From Cololabis saira (taxonomy: Eukaryota > Chordata > Actinopteri > Beloniformes > Belonidae), in contig NC_084590.1 in NCBI RefSeq assembly GCF_033807715.1, forward strand, positions 39,489,005 to 39,553,004: a stretch of DNA of 64,000 nt, written 5' to 3'. Positions 60,301 through 64,000 of this stretch are shown one piece after another. The notes under the pieces were generated by a model that saw nothing but the letters and a program-made list of their open reading frames with translations, searched no databases and had not been told where the DNA came from. A program made the position numbers and the translations under genes. How positions within the stretch are numbered: the first letter of the stretch is position 1; each line of letters starts with the position of its first letter.

Positions 60301-62308
60301 ACAGCCGGAGGCAAACGCGTCGGTTGCCTAGATATAAAATCTGCCTCATGAGTGTCGGCTGACTGGTAAACACCTACTCCTAATGACTAATCGGGAAGCA
60401 GCGGAGGCTTTTGCGGACACATAACGGACAAATCCCACCTTTACACGCCCCCCCCCCCTAATGAAAAACTATGCCGCCTTGAAGAGAGTTAAGTCTGATG
60501 TCGCGTTTGAGAGACTGATTTGAAAGCAGGGTGGCTGGCTACGCGGTGCACGGGTCGGGGATGCACGCGTCACACGTGGGTTGAGCAGGGAGAGGGAGGA
60601 CATTAGCACAGAGAGATCAGCAAGGTCATGCAAGATGATGTGGCTGAGAAAACCGTATGAGATCAACTACTCAGGACCCAAACCGTCCTCCAAACCACCG
60701 TATTTTCCCCCACCTGCTAAGATAATTTGGAGAAGTTAAAGTCAAATTGTGGATGAAGGCAAATACGTGATGCCTTTTCCAAGCGTTCCTACGGGCAGGT
60801 TGTCTACCGTGCATCATGCATGCATGTGCGGAGCGCTGTTTTGGACTAATACGTCGCTGCCTTCCACTGGTTGTTGTGCCAACACTTTGTAGCGTCTGCT
60901 GTTTTTGAGTTCACAGATTCATTTAGAATTTGTCTCCATTCATCTGTTTGGTGGAAATAAAAGCTGTTGACACTTTCCAGGTTAGGCACAGTGGTAGCTT
61001 TTGTCTAAACAGGTGCAGTGATTCATTCTGGCTCTCCTTCCCTCTGTGGTGCTTCTGCATGGAGGCTCTCCCACTGTGACTGTTTAATTAGGCACCAGTG
61101 TCTGTGTCAGTGTTTTTGTGCCAGGCTGCTCGACTCCCTCGATGACGAACTGTTGTCAAAGAAACACACCCACCGCGAGCTCGGAGCCGCTGACGCTGAG
61201 GGGCGGCTGAAAGAGTTCAGGGGGTGATTGAACAGTTTACAACTCGGCTCACTTTTTTTTCGGCTCTGCTGTTGGGGAAACAAAGCATTGTCTGTGTGCG
61301 CGCTTGGCTCTTTTCCCGACATGTGGAAATGTAAAGTGACTGATGGTACAGGTAGCTTCTTTCCTCAAAATGAGAGAAATGAATCGCTCGTGGACTTTAC
61401 TGGCTACTCTGCTCCAAGATTACACCATCCCTGTACTGTATGTATATAACTCTATAGTGAATTTAACATCTACAGGAGCTTTCTCCTGCAGAAATATTCT
61501 TCCTTTACTCCACAGAAATCTTTTTAGATCAGCTCGTCCCCACTGGCTGCTTTTTTCCTCGCAGAAACCTGTGCTTACAGTCGATACTCAGCCATAATTT
61601 TAAAGATGATGAGAGACAGACATGGTTATTCCATTAATTGGAAAGCTCAAAAACGAACTGTTAGGGAAGGGAGGTTGCCCTTAATTCAGGCTAGATTGCT
61701 CTTTGGGGGATTGTTCACTCGAGTGCACAAGCTTTGTGCAGAAAATTATTTTTCAACAGTTCAAGTCAACATTTAAGAAATATATAGCACCAGGAAGCTA
61801 TACTCTCCACAGCTCAGGAGTGTATGATGGATGCACATTTAGGTTCCAGTACCTTGAGAAGCCTTCTCCGTCCGTCCTGACTCCAGCGCCACCCAGAGGT
61901 CTTCATGCAGCTGCAACGCTGTCATGTTTTGATTATACCTTTCTAACCTTGAAGGTTCACTTTGATCCAAACTGTGGTGTTTATCTCCTATCAAGAGTTA
62001 TTTTTCGGCTCACATGTGAATATCCCTCTAAATAACCTCCCACGCTTTTCTTTTTTTCTCCTCCTCTTTGTTTAGCCGACATATTGATTGTGAGAAATGA
62101 CCGAGTGCGACCAAGAGGCACCACTGAGTGTCTGTGTGTCTCACCTCTGTAAAGAAAAATAAATAAATAGATTTAAAAAAAAAAAAAAAAGAAGATGAAC
62201 CTGAAGCTTAAGTCATCTCCAGAATTTGAAATCCTGTTAACACTGTTGATCTAAAATGTTTCACGTTTCTTTCTCTCTCTTTCTTTCTCCTTCTGTCTTT
62301 CTTTCCAG

Positions 62309-62371
62309 GTCTACATCCCCTGCAGAACAGCTATTGTCCTGGCCAACGAGGAGATAAATTACTGTTATTAG
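62309..62371 (+). CDS. GBE1 terminal coding exon (20 codons + stop)
   Basis: After the acceptor CTTTCCAG, the exon encodes VYIPCRTAIVLANEEINYCY followed by TAG at 62369-62371. Human GBE1 ends with VYIPSR and a divergent tail, so VYIP plus the following basic residue anchor the alignment. This fish tail is two residues longer and unlike human after residue 10. The exon completes the C-terminal beta-sandwich edge. With it, the seven exons in the window sum to 879 bp, exactly 293 codons, in one continuous frame. Confidence 0.93.
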   Translation, partial: VYIPCRTAIVLANEEINYCY

Positions 62372-63175
62372 AAGATGATTGTCTCCACAGAGACTGGGAT
62401 TCAGAGTGGATTCCAAGCTCAAACGGAGTGTTAACAATCACCTTCATCTTAAAGTGTCAACCTTGCGCACCAGCCAAACCTACTTTTTTGTGTTTTAGCC
62501 TCTTTTTTTTTTCTAAATGGGAGAGCAGGGGACGAAAAAGGCATTTTAAGCTTGTGTGCTTTCAAAAACCATCTGCAACCTGCGTAAGTCCATTTACTTC
62601 AGATTGGCCCATTTGGGAGGCGTCCAGCCTCACCAGCAGCTGGATGCTAAAACCATTTATTGGCTCGATGGCATTTTGCATGTCATCTGAAATAACATGG
62701 CCAGCAAGTGTGGCAAAGGGAAGAAAAACCTTACATTCGTTTAGTCAGATGAAACAGAACCGCAAGGCAAATAAGATGGTCGAGAACATTAGATATGTTG
62801 GAACGCCGCTGCTTTGGCTCAGTTAATTTGCATTCAATTTAGAAAAAGACATTTAAACTTTAACCAGCACACAAAAATCCACATTTCGTTGTTTTGTTTT
62901 TTTTTAATCACTGGTGATCTGTTTCTGTTCAATTGCATTGTGGGACACATTTAAGAATAAATTTGCACAGAGTAATGAACTGCATTGAATTATATTTTTA
63001 ATGTTTATCTGAAAAAGTTTTGTTATAAAGCTTGAATATATGCAGCTACTGTGAGAATTTAAGTGGTTATTAATGGCTCAGTTATTAAGTAAGCAATTTG
63101 CTGCTAAAGCGTTGATAAAATCACCTAATTTGATTTGTTCAGTGTGTTGCATAATAAATGAGCAATATTTTTGCT
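62372..63175 (+). other. GBE1 3' UTR with two candidate poly(A) signals
   Basis: The stop codon is followed by AT-rich DNA with AATAAA at 62956-62961 and again at 63153-63158. Either could end the transcript; the first would give a 3' UTR of about 600 bases, the second about 800. A 132-codon open frame at 62428-62826 is unrecognisable and probably chance. There is no transcript evidence. Confidence 0.6.
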
Positions 63176-64000
63176 GAATTACCACATTTTGCCACTTTGC
63201 ATGCTAAATCACATTAAATAGTTTTATGCCATGACTTTTTCTAAACTCCTCAAATTAAATTCTTCCAGACGAAGTTGACACAGATGATCAGCATATCCGT
63301 CCGTGTGAGAGAAGACGATATCACGGGTGTGTCTCACACACTGTACTACTGTAAGATGCTGTGATTTGCGTGCATCGTGCTCATTAGATACGGTCGTATT
63401 CCCCTGGGATCATTCCAGGAGAAACCGGGGGGAAAAAAAGAAGAAAAAAAAGTCTAAAATCCCTCAAACTAGAGTGAGTCTCTATTAATTAGTTCTCACT
63501 CTTGTGACTTTTGTCTCAACACACTTGAAGATCTCAAAGAGCAGCTGCAATTCTGTTTTTGGGAGAAGGTTATTGATGAGCTAAAATACACAGAGACATA
63601 TCACTTCTGTCTGGTGACTACTGAACTCAATATCATAAAATGTGTTTTGCAAATGTGGTAACTGATCTTTTTCCAGTTGTATCTCGTAAAGTCCCACGTT
63701 GCTGAAGGAATCTGTGCCTTTCGGATAATTGTAAGCGCCCTCTGTACTCTTTAACATTGCAACCTGGAAGTAAAAACAAGACATGATTTCTTTTTTTTTC
63801 ATTTTTTTTTTCTTCCTTCTGTTTTGCATCCCCAAACAAAAGCAAATTCTTTGATTTACTGCCACAGATACTGTGATCCACACCTTCTGCATTACAGCAG
63901 ATTGTCATTTAAACCATGCATTGTAGCATATGGGAGGTTTTGATCTGCCTTGCCTGCAGCTGAAGAAAACGCATTCATATGCAAGGCCACCCCTCTGTGT
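63176..64000. other. Downstream intergenic DNA
   Basis: I see no gene. The sequence is moderately AT-rich with two poly-purine/pyrimidine stretches (63428-63452, 63789-63816). Short open frames on the minus strand at 63581-63908 are unrecognisable. Confidence 0.6.

Larger units (their letters stand above)
50147..62308 (+). other. GBE1 last intron, 12.2 kb
   Basis: Donor GTAAGC; the acceptor is CTTTCTTTCCAG after a long pyrimidine tract at 62262-62306. Two hAT-like elements and a TGGCCC-rich repeat are listed separately. In 52000-54450, 55600-56950, 57360-59760 and 59830-62260 I see no gene: there are several open frames of 60 to 140 codons, none recognisable. Homopolymer tracts occur at 54466-54482 (G), 59787-59796 (C) and 60449-60457 (C). 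Confidence 0.85.

Noticed and set aside
62428..62826. 132-codon open frame downstream of the GBE1 stop
   Set aside because: It lies in the presumed 3' UTR, has no recognisable domain and no own poly(A)/promoter arrangement. It is probably chance.

Overview
The window is animal nuclear DNA, most likely from a spiny-rayed teleost fish. Seven short coding blocks, each bounded by GT...AG splice signals and separated by introns of 0.3 to 15.7 kb, join in frame into the C-terminal 292 residues of glycogen branching enzyme (GBE1) plus a stop codon. The fish assignment rests on the divergence of the protein from human GBE1 and on the repeat types: L2/RTE/L1-like LINE remains, many short hAT-like DNA transposons, Tc1-like transposase remnants and long (TG)n tracts. 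There is no bacterial operon structure, CRISPR array or prophage. The ORFs outside the exons are short, and those I could recognise are transposon remains.

The gene runs left to right on the + strand. The exons are 2309-2407, 14414-14524, 14839-15010, 30692-30876, 41290-41420, 50029-50146 and 62309-62371 (stop codon at 62369-62371). I aligned them without indels to human GBE1 from about residue 413 to the end. The first three or four exons finish the GH13 catalytic barrel, including the third catalytic acid in the SHDQ motif. The last three make most of the C-terminal beta-sandwich. The N-terminal helices, CBM48 and the first two catalytic acids lie upstream, outside the window. A 3' UTR with two candidate polyadenylation signals follows, then about 0.8 kb of downstream DNA.

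The introns carry the rest of the content. 1-1720 is a composite repeat with exact 128-bp and 460-bp internal periods. 2.4-14.4 kb holds a (TG)n tract, L2-like LINE remains, a stretch that looks like a conserved non-coding element, an L1 3' end between two 141-bp direct repeats, and a Tc1 fragment. 15-30.7 kb holds an unclassified 1-kb retroelement-like block, two opposed minisatellites, a LINE endonuclease remnant and microsatellites. 30.9-41.3 kb is the most transposon-dense part: two hAT-like elements with perfect 8-bp target duplications, a retroposon with a 16-bp duplication, and a LINE split by a third hAT-like element that itself contains a foldback MITE. 41.4-50 kb has a hAT-like element inserted in a (CA)n tract next to a Tc1 transposase pseudogene. 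50.1-62.3 kb has two more hAT-like elements and a TGGCCC-rich repeat.

I found no clearly new biological system. The observations most worth checking are the very long duplication around the L1 fragment, the nested transposon stack, the perfect 34-bp palindrome, the opposed minisatellite pair, and the candidate regulatory stretches in the GBE1 introns. Family names come from recognised motifs, not database searches, and edges marked approximate may be off by tens of bases.
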